Shown here: piece by piece, positions 1 through 11,690 of the stretch
Layout of the letters: each line of letters begins with the position of its first letter
Position numbering within the stretch: the first letter of the stretch is position 1
DNA from: Anastrepha obliqua
Taxonomy: Eukaryota > Arthropoda > Insecta > Diptera > Tephritidae
Direction: 5' to 3'
Assembly: GCF_027943255.1 (NCBI RefSeq)
Contig: NC_072896.1
Location: 124,651,879-124,715,878 of the forward strand
DNA: 64,000 nucleotides
The notes under the pieces: model-generated
Databases searched by the model: none
Seen by the model: only the letters and a program-made list of their open reading frames with translations
What the model was told of the DNA's origin: nothing
Translations under genes and position numbers: made by a program

Positions 1-668
1 TACTTCTACTACAACGTCCGGACAAAGAAGGAACTTCAGGTGCAATTTCATCTTGTGAGCTCCAGACATGAAATAGTACGTTGAGTTTGAACATTTTCGG
101 GAAAGCCAATAAACTACAATAAAATAAAAACAAAAACATTTCAGCAATAACGCATCTACCCCCCGGTTCTTTCAGAGAAGCTCTTATTTCCAATGCTTTA
201 TTTCATATTCACATCCCATCTTTTTGCTGCGGAATTTCTCGGTCTTGTTAACCATATGTCAACTGCCACCAAGTGACAGCAAATCCGCGTAAAACCCCCA
301 CAAACAAAAAATCAAACACAATGAGATCCGCCTGCCATCAACAGCTTTTTCAATATGGTCAAACTAAACCTTTTATACAGCCACAGGAGCACACACAAAT
401 AACAATTAGTAGGGTTCAGTTGTATATTAAAAAATTAATAACCCACCTAAAAAACCGAACAACACCAAAAGTAACTCATTAAGCGGCAGAACGAATCAGC
501 CAAGGGCAGACAGGCTTGCGTACCGCCACCATGGAAAGCGACTGTAGCCACAGCACTTCAGCTTTCTGCGTTCATCACGCCACCTAACCTCCCTTGGCTG
601 CCATACCAATGACAATGGCGAAGAATGATCGCTCGCGGCTACAGCAGCTGTTGTAAATGCTAAGTTGC

Positions 669-702
669 TATAAAGTCAAGCCAGTTAGTTCGTCACTCAG
701 TC
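669..702 (+). promoter_or_regulatory. Candidate core promoter: TATA box plus initiator
   Basis: TATAAAG starts at 669 and TCAGTC (insect initiator TCAKTY) starts at 697. The initiator A at 699 would be +1, which puts the first T of the TATA box 30 bases upstream, the spacing expected for insect RNA polymerase II promoters. The following sequence, with CAACAACAAC-type runs and no long ORF, resembles a fly 5' UTR. I see no clear downstream promoter element at +28. The gene it would serve is not recognised, and it reads away from the left edge of the window. Confidence 0.45.
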
Positions 703-1832
703 ACTCAATCAGCTGCTTTGCGGGCTCACCTCGTTTTTTGCTGCACTGCATCGCTTTGGGTGGCCTGTGTGCGACTGCGGGTTAACAGTCAACCGATCTG
801 CGCACCACTCTGCCGGGCTGCTATCAGTGTGACTTGGCGTGAATTTGTTAACTTTTACTTAAGCTCTTTTTGACATTTGCAGCGGCAACAACAACTTCAA
901 CAACAAAGACAGTAGGAATAAAAACGCTAATGTTAATAAATAAACAAAAATTGATCTGCTATGAAGTGAATTGGCCGTTCAACAGCAATAAAAACGTAAA
1001 CAAATCAGTAATGCTGAAGTGAAAGATTTGTACAAAGGGAAAAAAGAATATGGAAACTTTCGAGTGACAGCGAGATAAATGACAGCTTCGTGTGCACAAG
1101 AATGATCATCGTTGTCATTCAAGCGATCAATTTTGTTATTGTTACCGTCATGTCGTACAATTTTTCAGAAAGCTAATCCGTGCGATTGACAGAAGTGACA
1201 ACGCCAACTAAGTCAATGAACGCCAGGCGTTAACTGTATTTCTCCGTAATAATTTGAGGAGTGGGAGAATGTCATTGCATTTAATCTACGGAATTAAATC
1301 AGTCAATAGAGAATTTCCAAGAAGCTTTCCGCTACAGTCAACATCAAAATTACACTTATTGAGTGATGTGGACTCGATGTGGAGTGCCTAGACTCGTTCG
1401 AAACTGAGCGTTGAGTGCTCAGCGCACAATTTAGTGCAATGTAACTTTAACTGAATAGAAGAGGTGTAACACGTGCACAAAGTTTCACTTGAATGTAGAG
1501 ACAGTCGGGGAATATTGAGATATACTTCTCTCGATATTCTCACTCCCTTATATTAGTCTCATCTTGCTATTAAAATCCATAGTTCACAGATCACAGTTTG
1601 TGAAGAAGATATACTTGTTGAGTGAAATTTTGATATGAGACAAAGACTACGTCTTGAAATATTAGTTTGGGTAAGTAAGAATTGACAAGGAAGTGGGGTT
1701 GATTAGCCAACAAATATAATTTCGATAAGAAATTCTTGAATAGAGTGAAGATGAACAATTAAATTTTTTAATCCCAAATGAATAAAGTTGTAGTCGCCGT
1801 GAAGCACTCCTTCGTTGTCAAGAGAATCCATG
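699..1832 (+). other. Candidate 5' exon (UTR plus first coding codons) of an unidentified gene
   Basis: If the promoter at 669-702 is real, the transcript could run to a good splice donor, TG|GTAAGA, after 1832. Just before this donor an ATG at 1778 in a fly-like context (CCCAAATGA) opens 18 codons, MNKVVVAVKHSFVVKRIH, leaving a phase 1 end. The peptide is not recognised. Weak points are several upstream ATGs in the 1.1 kb leader and the fact that no second exon can be named. No transposon signature is visible here. Confidence 0.25.
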
Positions 1833-3334
1833 GTAAGAACACATTTAGAAACAGTTCTTTGAACGAAGCATTTTATGAACTGCTTCTAAGTGCATTTTAT
1901 TTTATCGCTGCATATAATCAGCATGATGGTCCCCCCTTGTCGTATGGCTGAGAAGTGAGTTAAATCTCATCTGAATATTACTACTGAACAGAAGTTTAAT
2001 AGAATATGAGGATCTTCTATAGACCGATATTACCTACTGCACCATACCCAATATTTCTAGACTTTTAAAGGGTTTTAGGTAGTTGAACTCCTTACATATA
2101 TAGGTTTCTTTAAAAATATCAATCCAGATTTTACCTTTTTATCCGATGAATATGAGAAGAGATTATGATCGATAAGGCATTCTGAAGTCGAACCAACTCC
2201 ACCAGCTTACGTCATTCATACTGTAAGGAAATCTAAAGAGGTTTGCTTACCTAAGACCATGCTTAGCTGCACTCCCGTACCTACTCAGCTCTGAGAATAC
2301 CCATTTATTTCTTAAATTCGGTCTTGGGAGCTTGAGACTAAAATGATAACACAAAACAGAAATCTTTTTGGAATGATTTTTTCCGATTATTTATTTATTT
2401 ATTTGCATATATGGTCTATAAAACTATAATTTCTTACAGACTAATTAACAATTGGACTTAAATTAAGGCTCCTTTTATAATGCAAAAAATTAAAGTTAAT
2501 ATTCATCTACTTTTTCCAAACGATTTAAAATTGAGCGGCGCTGAACGGGCAATATACGAAGGTATAGGCTTCGAGAAAACCATGTGAGGCAAATTTGTTA
2601 AACAACTTCTGCAAGCGCTCTATCCTATCAATGTGGAACTGGTGGAAAGAGCGCCAGATTATTGCAACTTACTGCAGATGAGAGCGAACAAAAGAGGTAT
2701 AAAGCAGTTTCGTGATGTACGGATCGGTAAATTCAGAGCAAAACTAATCATAGCATTTGCTTTTGAAACGATAAAATTAACATAACCAAAAAAATGAAAA
2801 TTGAGTATCAAAAATATCGCCATGATCTTTAAATTCTTGAAGGGATTGCTAAATTCTGTATTTTTAATAAACTACGTTCAAAAAGAAACATTGACGCATT
2901 TTTTAATATTTAAAGAAAGATATGATCTCAGGCACCAAGGATATAATTCATCTCTTTCGGGTTGGAGTTCCATCATATCAATGGTTTTCGAGAAAAGTGA
3001 CATAATTCAAAAATACAAAATACTGAGATGGGTCAGTTTTCTAGATAATTGACGCGCCAATTCGATCACCTGACAAAACGACACTAATGTCAACTCTCAG
3101 AATTGCTTCAAGATTCGCTTATGACGCGTATAAATGAAAGGTTTAGATTGAATATTATCGTGTGTCACAACGCATCGTCTTTTGCTCAAATGGAGTTTAA
3201 TCCATTGGAGAAAAGTAGAATGGAAATCCAGGTAAACGAGCTTGTGGATCAACACACCATATGTGAAACTTTGTCGAAGGCTTTAGAAAAGTCGGTGTAA
3301 ATGCAATTAACTTGGCACCCAGAAGCGAATACTG
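1833..3334. other. No recognised gene; possible decayed retrotransposon tail in the middle
   Basis: AT-rich sequence. At 2387 there is a (TTTA)n run followed to about 2760 by sequence resembling the 3' end of a LINE read on the minus strand, with an AAAT-type tail. A similar layout recurs near 52368. ORFs at 2801-3052 and 3103-3300 give proteins I do not recognise, and they carry no clear catalytic motif. Confidence 0.25.
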
Positions 3335-3600
3335 AAATACAATACTCACCAAAGACAGTCAGATTTGTAAATGTGGAACAAAAGTGATGGACAAAACTGA
3401 TGCTACCTGTCGTGTCCGACCGACTGTCGCAGCTCGAATTAGGCTTAAGGTCCTTGGCACTACAATATCTACTCGAGTAGATTTAAAGAAAATTAAAAAG
3501 GGAATCCGAGTGGAGTACATTGGACTTAATTGTGGCTTAGTGCTGTATTTGCTAGTCTGTCCCGACAAAAAAAAAGTGTGGAACGGCGTGATACAAATCC
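3335..3600 (+). mobile_element. LINE 3' end fragment (RNase H family, same as 14010-14845)
   Basis: About 200 bases (3365-3563) match, with substitutions and small deletions, the 3' part of the minus-strand LINE at 14010-14845. Both share the stretch TTAAAGAAAATTAAAAAGG followed by a similar 3' UTR. The copy is a 5'-truncated, internally deleted tail. It abuts a second, oppositely oriented LINE at about 3600. Confidence 0.6.
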
Positions 3601-4487
3601 GTGGTGGTTCTATAATTGCATATGCCTATCACTCTTATCACAGCTTTTGAATAAAGGAGTTATAAATAGAAGCGAGTTCCAAGCATCAGTGAATTTTCCA
3701 GAAGATAATGACTTATTGAAAATTATTTTCAGCGGAGCCACCAGAGCAGGGATATTTTTGAATAAAACAGCCGAAAGACCATCAAAGTCAGTTTGGGAGA
3801 AGTTTTTGAATTTTGAGATCGCAGTTATTATATCCTCAATTGAGAGAGAAAGTGAACCGAAACCAAAACCGAATGGCGTATCATGTAAAATGGTGTAAAA
3901 TGAAAAGTTATTGTGGTAAACACCGTCACCAGGAACGTAGTTCGATTTAAAAAAATCAGCAAATAAGTTAGCTGCGTCATGCATAAAACACGCAGATTTT
4001 CCGTTAAATAAGACTGATGATGGAATATGATGGAATTGTGGAACATACTTTATTTCATTTCATGAAATTCCAGAAGGCCTTCGGATTAGACTTAATATTT
4101 ATTTTCAAATTAAGAACATAACTTCGGCAGAAAAATTTGTCCAGAACGTTGAAGCCTTTCAAATGACGATATTTTTCGTAACAGATCTGGGCATAAGTCG
4201 ATTTAAACTTTTTGTAGTATTTGTTTCTTAGATTCTTAACTTTCTTCCGCCTCTTAGTATACCACGGAAGGTAATAGGGTTTCATACTTAAGGTGGGAAT
4301 ATTCTTTGAGCAGGTATCATGCACTACTGATCTGAAATCATTCTGCGAGATCATTGCTTGATAGCAGATCCACCCAGCTAAGCTCCGCAAATAAACTATT
4401 CAGTTTCTCAAAATCGCAAAACTTGTAAATACGAGTAAAAGAAGTATTGTCAACTGAAGTTCCAGTTGTAAATTCATAAAATTCAAC
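3600..4487 (-). mobile_element. LINE fragment: endonuclease-RT linker and start of reverse transcriptase
   Basis: Read on the minus strand, the region first encodes a basic linker (PWYTKRRKKVKNLRNKYYKK, with NPKAFWNFMK further on; 4055-4390). It then encodes an RT N-terminal part (3610-3984) containing FDGLSAVLFKN and NKSLSSGKFTDAWNSLLFIT, followed by PLFKSCDKSD, the usual start of the RT fingers and palm. Frame changes and stops show it is dead. Just upstream, VVEFYEFTTGTS reads up to the TA where the DD41D transposon at 4490-5773 is inserted, so the LINE was present before that insertion. The clade is uncertain (Jockey/CR1-like). Confidence 0.65.
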
Positions 4488-4489
4488 TA

Positions 4490-5773
4490 CAGGGTGGCTG
4501 ATGAATTTTGCTACATTAAGAAACTCAAATAACTTTTTTTTTAGTGTTTGGAATTCATTAAATTTTATTAAATGTAGCTTAACTAGTTTTAAAAATAATT
4601 GAATTTAAATGCCCCCCATGCTCGTTGACACAAGTGCGGCATCTTAGTAAAAAGTTGTTCATTGCTGCTTTGAGAGTTGGGACAGGAATAGCCGCAATTG
4701 TTGACCGAATGGATTGTTTTAGTTCATCCAAATTTGTTGGCTTTGTTTTATAAACTTCTTGTTTACATAAACCCGACAAGAAAAAGTCAGGTGCAGTAAG
4801 GTCAGGCGACCTGGGGGGGCAACGAAATTCGGAGTTTTTTGAAATCAGTTTATTGGGAAATTTTCGTCGTAACTCTGTCATAACAGTCTGGGCTATGTGA
4901 GACGTTGCCCCATCTTGTTGAAACCACACAGAGTTGAAAGGAATTCTCTTTCGGCGTAGTTCTGGATAGAAAAATTCTTTCAGCATTTTCAAATAACGGT
5001 CTCCAGTAACCGTAACGGTGTGACCATTTTCTTCAAAAAATAAGGCCCGACAATACAGCGTGAAGAAACCGCACACCACACTGTCACGCGAAGAGAATGC
5101 AATTCCGTCTCTTGGAGTATCTGTGGGTTAGAAGTACTCCATATTCGACAATTTTGTTTGTTCACATTGCCGTTTAAATCGAAATGGGCCTCATCAGACA
5201 TGAAAAGGCAGTTTAACATGTTTTGGTCTTCTTCCACCATTTGCAGGATCTTCTGGCAAAATTCCAAGCGAATCGGCAAGTTTGCTGCATTCAGTTTGTT
5301 AACCATTTGAATTTTGTAGGGAAATAAGTCTAAATCTTTGTGCATTATTGTTTGCAAAGACTGTCGGCTGACACCAAGTTGAGCAGATAAGCTTCTTGTT
5401 GAAACCCTTGGATTGCTTTGTATAGCTGCAGCTACAGCAGCGATCGTTTCCTCCATCCGAACTGGTGGGTTTCGATGATAAGGTCTTCTTGCGACTGTTC
5501 CTTGCTCAGCAAAATTATTCACCAGTCTCATTATGGTCCATCTGCTCGGGGGATCGCCGCCAAACATCCGCCTGTACTCGCTCTGTACCAAAACTACGGA
5601 CTCCAGTGCGTGATAGCGGCGGACTATCCAAATTCTTGTTTGCGTGTCCCAGTTATCCATTTTAATAAATTTTAAAGATCAATCTGCAAATTAAAACAAA
5701 AATGGAACAGATAACTTAAAAAGAAAAAAAGTTATTCAATTTTTTTTGGTGGCGGCTTTCATCAGCCACCCTG
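4490..5773 (-). mobile_element. DD41D (rosa-like) mariner-family transposon, nearly intact
   Basis: The 1284-base element is bounded by perfect inverted ends CAGGGTGGCTGATGAA (4490-4505) and its complement (5758-5773), and flanked on both sides by TA (4488-4489 and 5774-5775), the target duplication typical of Tc1/mariner elements. It carries a transposase gene on the minus strand (4579-5660). It sits inside an older LINE (3600-4487). It is the best preserved DNA transposon in the window and differs from the other five DD41D remnants here. Confidence 0.9.
4579..5660 (-). pseudogene. DD41D transposase, one frameshift
   Basis: The transposase starts at MDNWDTQTRIWIVRRYHALE (5660) and has an N-terminal helix-turn-helix (SLSAQLGVSRQSLQTIMHKD). 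The first catalytic Asp is in MSDEAHFDLNGNVNKQNCRI, the second in WFQQDGATSH and the third in PPRSPDLTAPDFFLSG. I count 41 residues between the second and third Asp, which places it in the DD41D group known from Ceratitis rosa. The ORF is split in two overlapping frames near 5030. The break lies in a T-run of the coding strand and fits loss of one T. The C terminus, GGHLNSIIFKTS, looks complete. A sequencing or assembly error in the homopolymer is possible. Confidence 0.85.
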
Positions 5774-5775
5774 TA

Positions 5776-7480
5776 TAAGAAGATTTTACCGAAATTTTAC
5801 GCTTTTTGCAGCGCCTTCAATTAGTTTCAATACTTCAACACTCTCATTTGAGCTAAGGCTAAGGTAAAATCATGTGTAATTGGTTTACATTAAAATTTCC
5901 ATGTTCGGTAGGGAGTAAATTTTACCAAAAAAAATTAAAAATAAAGTTCATTCAAAAGCTTGGTGAACTAGAAAGAAACACTCAACGCATTCAAGAGCTT
6001 AATTTACTTAACGGCCTATTTGGCCCAAAATCATTCAAATATGATTGAAAATATTCCAAAATGGATTATTTCTTCTTCGATTATTATTATTTTTGCAACT
6101 ACAAAACACTGAAATTATGCCAAGCTATTTTTATTTATTTTTCGATATATTTTCCATTACAAGTTAGCCGAAACCTTCGCAACCAAAAAAGGCAAAACTC
6201 CCCAAACCTCTCGCTTATTTGTATTAGTCGGATCATTTGCCGCCCCATCGGAAAATGCGCACGATTTGCAAATGCATAAAACTTTCACAAACATTATAAC
6301 CATAAACTTAAGTTCTTATCTCTTACTAAGCGGACTCCAACTTAATGTGATTTCGTATTTATTGCAAAAGTGGCCTTTCTTTTGTCATTTGGCCATTTGG
6401 CCATTTCGCTATTTAAGTAAATTTCCATTGTATTGTCCGGTCAGGGGTGCGAGTATACCAACAACTACTCACAAATACGTCCACAGGCATAAACCAAGTT
6501 AATGCGTCCACATGGCAAATGGTCCACGCAAGTGAGTGGAGAACATATGACTTGGAAAAATTTATAGAAAAAACAGTCAGCATTTCGGTGAAGTCATGCA
6601 TCGGGGCGTAGGGAATGGAGTGGGCGCAGTGAACATAAAGCAAATTAAGGTTGAAGTGCATATGTAAATCCTTATGAGATAACTCGCTAGAGCAGCGCTG
6701 CACAAAACACAAACACAAACAAAAAACTTAGAACTTAGAACTTAGAACTTGACAAAAGCCGTATTCGCAACCCAAAATAAATAAGAAATAAAGCAAAAGC
6801 GGTAGAAAGTTTGTGGTCGCAAAAAGTAAAAGGTAATTTTATAACTCTAACGAATCACGTTCCGTTAGTATTTGCCGGACGCGTGAGTGGCAGACTTTGG
6901 TTGCGGCAAATCTTATTGGTTGTTATGCAACCAATGCCACCCTCTCCGCCTCTGCTAATTTTATGCTGTAGCAACTTCTGAGCGCTTCAACCCACAACTG
7001 TTGCCATGGACGACTAGGATGTGTGTAAGCCTGTGCTAGAGTTGAAGCGCAAATAAATGTTTTTTGTAAAAATCTTTTTTATGTCTACAAGTGTGATTTG
7101 CAATCTTTACGAAACTGAATAGCCACAGCAACAACAACAACCAAAAAGTTGTAGCAAATTTCATAAAATAAGAACGAAAAGTTTCGATTTATTTACCTTT
7201 TTATTTGGGAATGATGTTGCGTTGCAAATATGAGTTGCAAGTTTTGTGCGAACGTGGTCAAAATTAGCCGCAGTGACCGCAGCGGGTGGATCGAAAAATA
7301 AAACATTGTTGCAAAATTCAGTTTCAAGTTGTTGGAGAAAGTTGTCGCCAGTAAAGCTTTGGAGGGGTTTATAAGGCACAATCTGATGACGGTAGGTTAG
7401 TCTGAGGTATTTATTATTATTGGGTGCATTTCTCGTTCGCTGAGAGAAAATCAGTGAAAGCCACCGCCATGCAAATTGAA
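5776..7480. other. No recognised gene; short 7-base tandem repeat at 6727-6750
   Basis: The part just right of the DD41D element (5776-5920) may be more of the split LINE, but no motif is firm. The remainder is AT-rich unique-looking sequence. At 6727-6750 the unit CTTAGAA is repeated 3.4 times. No coding signal is recognised. Confidence 0.4.
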
Positions 7481-8702
7481 CGAGAGATTGAAAATCACAA
7501 TTTTCTTCTTGATTGGCGCGATAATCGCTTAAGCGATTTTGACCGAGTTTAACAAAGTGCGCCAGTCGTTTCCTTCTTGTGTTAACCGGCGCCAGCTGGT
7601 TCACACCAAGTGAAGGCAAATTTTTCTCCACCTAATTTTTCCAAACCCAGAGAAGACCTTCCTCTTGCTCGGTCATCGTATCAAATACTTTCAAAGTAGG
7701 TGCATTTGTATCCATTCAGACGACATTACTCAGCCAACGGAGCCGCTAGATCTTTATTCGCTGAGCTATGTCTATGTCGTTGTGAAGCTCATACAGCTCA
7801 TTGTTCCACCGTGTACGATAATCGCCGTCCCCAACGTGCAAAGGGTCAAAAGTCTTCCGCAGAATCTTTCTCTCAAACACTCCAAGCAACGTTTCATCGG
7901 ATATTGTCATCGTGCGCGCTTCTGCGACATACGCTAGGTCATGATGAGAGCCTTGTAGAGTGAAAGCCTTGTTGGGGTATCGACATCTTCACATTCTCTG
8001 TGACATGCGCAGTTGTCACTATTTAACAAGTTCGAGAAGAAATCCCTCCACAATTTAAGTACGCTCCATATGTTAAACACCATATCGCCGTCTTTGTTCT
8101 TAGGGGAAAATTCCCCAGTCTTGAAAGCTTTTGTAGGCCGCCGTACTTTCTGGTAGAGTTTTCGGGCGTTGTTCCTGGTGGCTAGCACCTCAAGCTGTTC
8201 GAACTCACGCATTTCGGTCTCTCGTTTGTTCTTTCTGATAATACGTGGCACCCGGCGAAGTCAATCAGCCTCTGTCCGTTACCGGATGCTTCGTTATGCA
8301 GGCTGAGTACTCCGACTATGTGACCAAAAACTTCCTCTTTTCCCACCCTGTCATTGAAGTCGCCAAGAACGATTTTTATGTCGTTGTGAGGGCAGTGCTC
8401 ATTGCAACGTTCCAAGTGCTCATAGAAGAAATCTATGGTCGCAACGTCCTTGTCTTCCGACAGTACTTGGCGACGAAGTCTCTCCCCCTACTATACATCC
8501 AACGCCGCAACGTCCAAAGCTCTTCTTGCCTAGTCCCGTCCATCGCCTTTACTCTCACGAGGACATCAACCCGCCGAGCAGAGGCAGCTTTTCCATTAAG
8601 GGACCGGACATTCCAGGTGCATGCCCTCAAATCATAGTCCTTAGTTCGTTTGCAGGGTGCGTCATCAGCAGTTCTCATCCGAGGCTTTATTTGGTTTTTC
8701 AT
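7480..8702 (-). mobile_element. RTE-like LINE, internally deleted (endonuclease joined to C-terminal tail)
   Basis: On the minus strand the copy begins with an endonuclease-type N terminus (DLRACTWNVRSLN, 8702-8433). It continues with the endonuclease core IKIVLGDFNDRVGKE and SGNGQRLIDFAG (8415-8182), a linker (NNARKLYQKVRRPTKAFKTG) and then SLYKALIMT. Next come pieces of the RT C-terminal part (FERKILRKTFDPLHVG, YRTRWNNELYELYNDIDIAQ) and the LINE tail (EEGLLWVWKN, LPSLGV; about 7680-7540). The RT core itself is missing, so a large internal deletion links the two halves. Stops and frameshifts are frequent. The family assignment rests on my recognition of this domain style. Confidence 0.7.
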
Positions 8703-9685
8703 TGGTTAAGGATTTTTACGAGACGGGTCCCAAACCCAGCGCACAACCAGATGTCCTGGGTTGATTCGCCTTCTAATGCGTGGACTTCTACACATGGAAC
8801 CATTCGTCGTATTCTTCGATCACCCCGTTTAATATTGCATGCTCGAAATTTCTGTAAAACTTCTTGATTTAAGGTACGGCAGCTGCTGTCGCCTCGCCCA
8901 ATTTCCGAAATTGCTTCGCATAATTTGCAAAAGTATTCTCAAAATTTCATATGCGCATATGAAAAGTTTTTTGTCTTCCACATTTATTAGTTTCTTTTTT
9001 ATGTATCGCATTTAGTTTTGCTTAGAAATACCCGAAACAGTCAGGTGGCAGTGGGTTGTCCTTTCGGATGTTGCGTTTGGAAGCCATTACGAAATTAGTT
9101 TTTTTTTGCCAACCCATCACGGCTGATTCACTAGCAAAAACTATGCTTTTTCCCTATTCTGCATATCAAAGTTATACAAAATAAATACTTTTTTGCAACA
9201 AAACATTAAAATAAATATGCACAAAAGTTGCAGAAGACAAGAAATTATTTTATGACAAATTTACCTGATTTGATTAAATTTTTCGAGCAAGCGAGCTTGT
9301 ATGTGAATACAAGCATTCCAATACATACATAAAAAGAGTGTGGTTGAGTGTTTGTGTACAACTGTGTCCGTCTTTGAGAGTCCCGGGTGGGTGAGTGTGT
9401 GTGCGTTTTTCTTCATATGCAATGCAATGATATTAAAATTGCCATCGAGGTAATTGGAAAAATGAAACGGTACACAGATGTGGATTATTTGCCATTGTTT
9501 ATATTAAGATTTGAAAAAAAGGGTGAGTTTTTATAAAAATTAGGGGAAGTTATTTCTACGCAAATGCTCATCTGAAGGAGCAAGGGCGCGTTTATATTGA
9601 GGAATTGGTTTGCTGTTTGTTGCGCTTAAGGCTCTTTGGCTTCGTTATCTTGGCAGTGATAGCTCCTTCCTGCTGGAAAGCTTGA
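8703..9685. other. No recognised gene
   Basis: AT-rich sequence with short GTGTGT-type runs near 9400. I see no domain, RNA gene or clear repeat. Confidence 0.4.
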
Positions 9686-9689
9686 CAGA

Positions 9690-10451
9690 AAGTCAGTGCC
9701 ACATCTTCGCTGAATGAAATGATTCGCCAGGCGTACTGGGTTGATCGGAAAGAAGTTAAAATCATCTTTTCTGACGAAGCGCATTTTCATCTCGGCGGCT
9801 ATGGTAACAAGCAAGGCTGGCATATCTGAGGATCGAAAGACACGTACACCAACGTGGAGAAGTCAATGCATACGCAGTTTGGTGTGGATTTGAAAGAGTT
9901 GGTACCATCGGCCTAACTTTCCTTTGAAAATGTTGCTTGAAACGCCATTTCGATTAACGATGGGCACTGCAGAGGCATTATAAACGATATCTGGAGGTGG
10001 GAAAAGGAAAGCGTGGACTTGAAGGGTCCTTGGATTGATTGGTGCGAGGTCCCATGAGGCAAAGCCCATACAACAAGCGATCTTCTACGTATTAAGTTCG
10101 GTAGCTGTCTTATTAGGTGTCTCAGCAACGCTAATTTGCCACCTCGGAGCTGCGATTTGACGCCAAAGACCAATTTATTAACGATTCACGTCCTTAAGTT
10201 TAATATCGAGCAAGCCATCCGTGATCTTTTGTGTTCCATTCGTGAGATAGAGCATGCAAGCCATCACCGAGGTCTTGGAAAGCTGAGCTAACCGAATTCG
10301 CGAGACAAGCCGAGGTAGCCAAATAAATGCAATCGTATTACATTAATAATGCGAAAGTGCCTGTTTCAAATAAATTAATAATAACTGGGAAACTCTATTT
10401 TTGTTAATCTTTTTAATTTTTTAAAAAGAAACGACCATGTGAACCACCCTG
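9690..10451 (+). mobile_element. Decayed DD41D transposon (3' half)
   Basis: Plus-strand translation shows QAYWVDRKEVKIIFSDEAHF and HLGGYGNKQG, the first catalytic Asp region of DD41D transposases, and much later PPRSCDLTPK, the third region. The middle is scrambled by stops, frameshifts and probable deletion. The right end, GTGAACCACCCTG at 10439-10451, followed by TA, matches the CAGGGTGG-type terminus of this group. The left end is not visible. Confidence 0.7.
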
Positions 10452-10579
10452 TACATACATCTAAAACATTGGAACTTAGCCTATCTAACATAATATAAAT
10501 CCATCGATCTGATTTCGAGGCTTTCTTTTGCTATAGATTATTACAAAGATAGGGAGTAGATTACTCATTAGCAAAGGTA

Positions 10580-10800
10580 CACGGCGGCCGCCGTAGCCGA
10601 ATGAGTTGGTGCATGACTACCATTCGAAATTCAGAGAGAGAACATTGGTACGAATCTCGGTGAAAGATCAAAATTAAGAAAAATATTTTTCTAATAGCGT
10701 TCGCCCCTCGGCAGGCAATGGCAAACCTCCGAGTGTATTTCTGCATTGAAAAAGCTCCTCATAAAAAATATCTGCCTTTCGGAGTCGGCTTGCAACTTGG
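10580..10800 (+). repeat. tRNA-derived SINE copy
   Basis: The head GTAGCCGAATGAGTTGG contains a polymerase III A-box-like TAGCCGAATGA. A degenerate B box (GGTACGAATCTC) follows about 40 bases on. The body (GCCCCTCGGCAGGCAATGGC, then AAACCTCCGAGTGTATTTC and CGGAGTCGGCTTG) recurs at 42035, 49110 (minus), 61285 (minus) and more weakly at 61800. Confidence 0.8.
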
Positions 10801-11019
10801 GGAGATGACATCAGTCTTGGCTTTCATGAGCAGACGCCATCTTCCAGCTGTGGGAAAGCTTGTTTAAATTAATGGCGCTCTTTTTATAAGACTTTATCCG
10901 GTTTCTTTCTAGGTCGTTATCAAATAGAGGTGGTCTGATCCGATGTTTTATTGATCTCTTCGTTGGGACTCATCGTTACCTAGTGAATTTGTGCATGACT
11001 AAGTATTACTTATGGAACC

Positions 11020-11690
11020 TATAGATTGGCTGCTTACTTTTTAATTACTGTAAACGACACAAGTATCTACTCCGACAGCCAAACGACAATTTGGGCCTTG
11101 GGCGCGTTGTTTGCGCGACCGAAATTAGTTGGGGAATGCTTGACTTCTCTCTCGATTGCATCTGAATACTTCGATATTACGCTCATTTGGGTTCCCGAGC
11201 GTAGCGTCATAGAGGGAAACTGTTGGACTGATGAGCTGACTAGGTAAGGGACCCTGGTGACGATTTCAGCGCAAAATGAGAGGATTGAGCTTCTCCTGAT
11301 TACGTGAGGTCTACTCCTAGAAAGATGGGCCTCACGTGAACATACCGAGCGCGTGTGCACAAACGCGCAAAGTTGCGAGATTCTTTTGGGTACGGATAGA
11401 TTGAGGGCGCTCAAGGGAACTTCTAAGGTCAACAAAGCCGCAGCTCTCGTATTTTTACAGGACATTGTCCGGTGAGACAAGATTGCTTCAAGTCCTTCCC
11501 GCACAAGCTGTCTGGAGGATGAATTGGAATCATCTCAGCACCTTCTTCCTAGCTGCCCTGCTTTTGTCTGGCAAAGATTTAGACATCTGGGCTCTTACTT
11601 GTTTGCCCCACCTGCGGATTTCGCGGGTTTAAATATCACACAGCTGGTGAATTTCATCAGTAGCTTCAACTGGTTATTACAAACACAATT
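11020..11690 (+). mobile_element. LINE fragment: RNase H domain and C-terminal zinc-knuckle region
   Basis: The plus strand encodes IYSDSQTTIWALGALFARPK and further on ITLIWVPERSVIEGNCWTDE (11050-11247), the RNase H core and its C-terminal histidine-loop region of RNase H-bearing LINEs, with the usual GH changed to ER. After frameshifts, ESSQHLLPSCPAFVWQRFRH (11527 onward) is the C-terminal CCHC-like motif. The copy is 5'-truncated and inactive. Long antisense ORFs in this interval are shadows. Confidence 0.7.

Noticed and set aside
7161..7631. 156-codon minus-strand ORF as a gene
   Set aside because: Its first third is an out-of-frame reading of the LINE tail and the rest has no domain.
11067..11504. 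145-codon minus-strand ORF
   Set aside because: Antisense shadow of the plus-strand RNase H LINE fragment.
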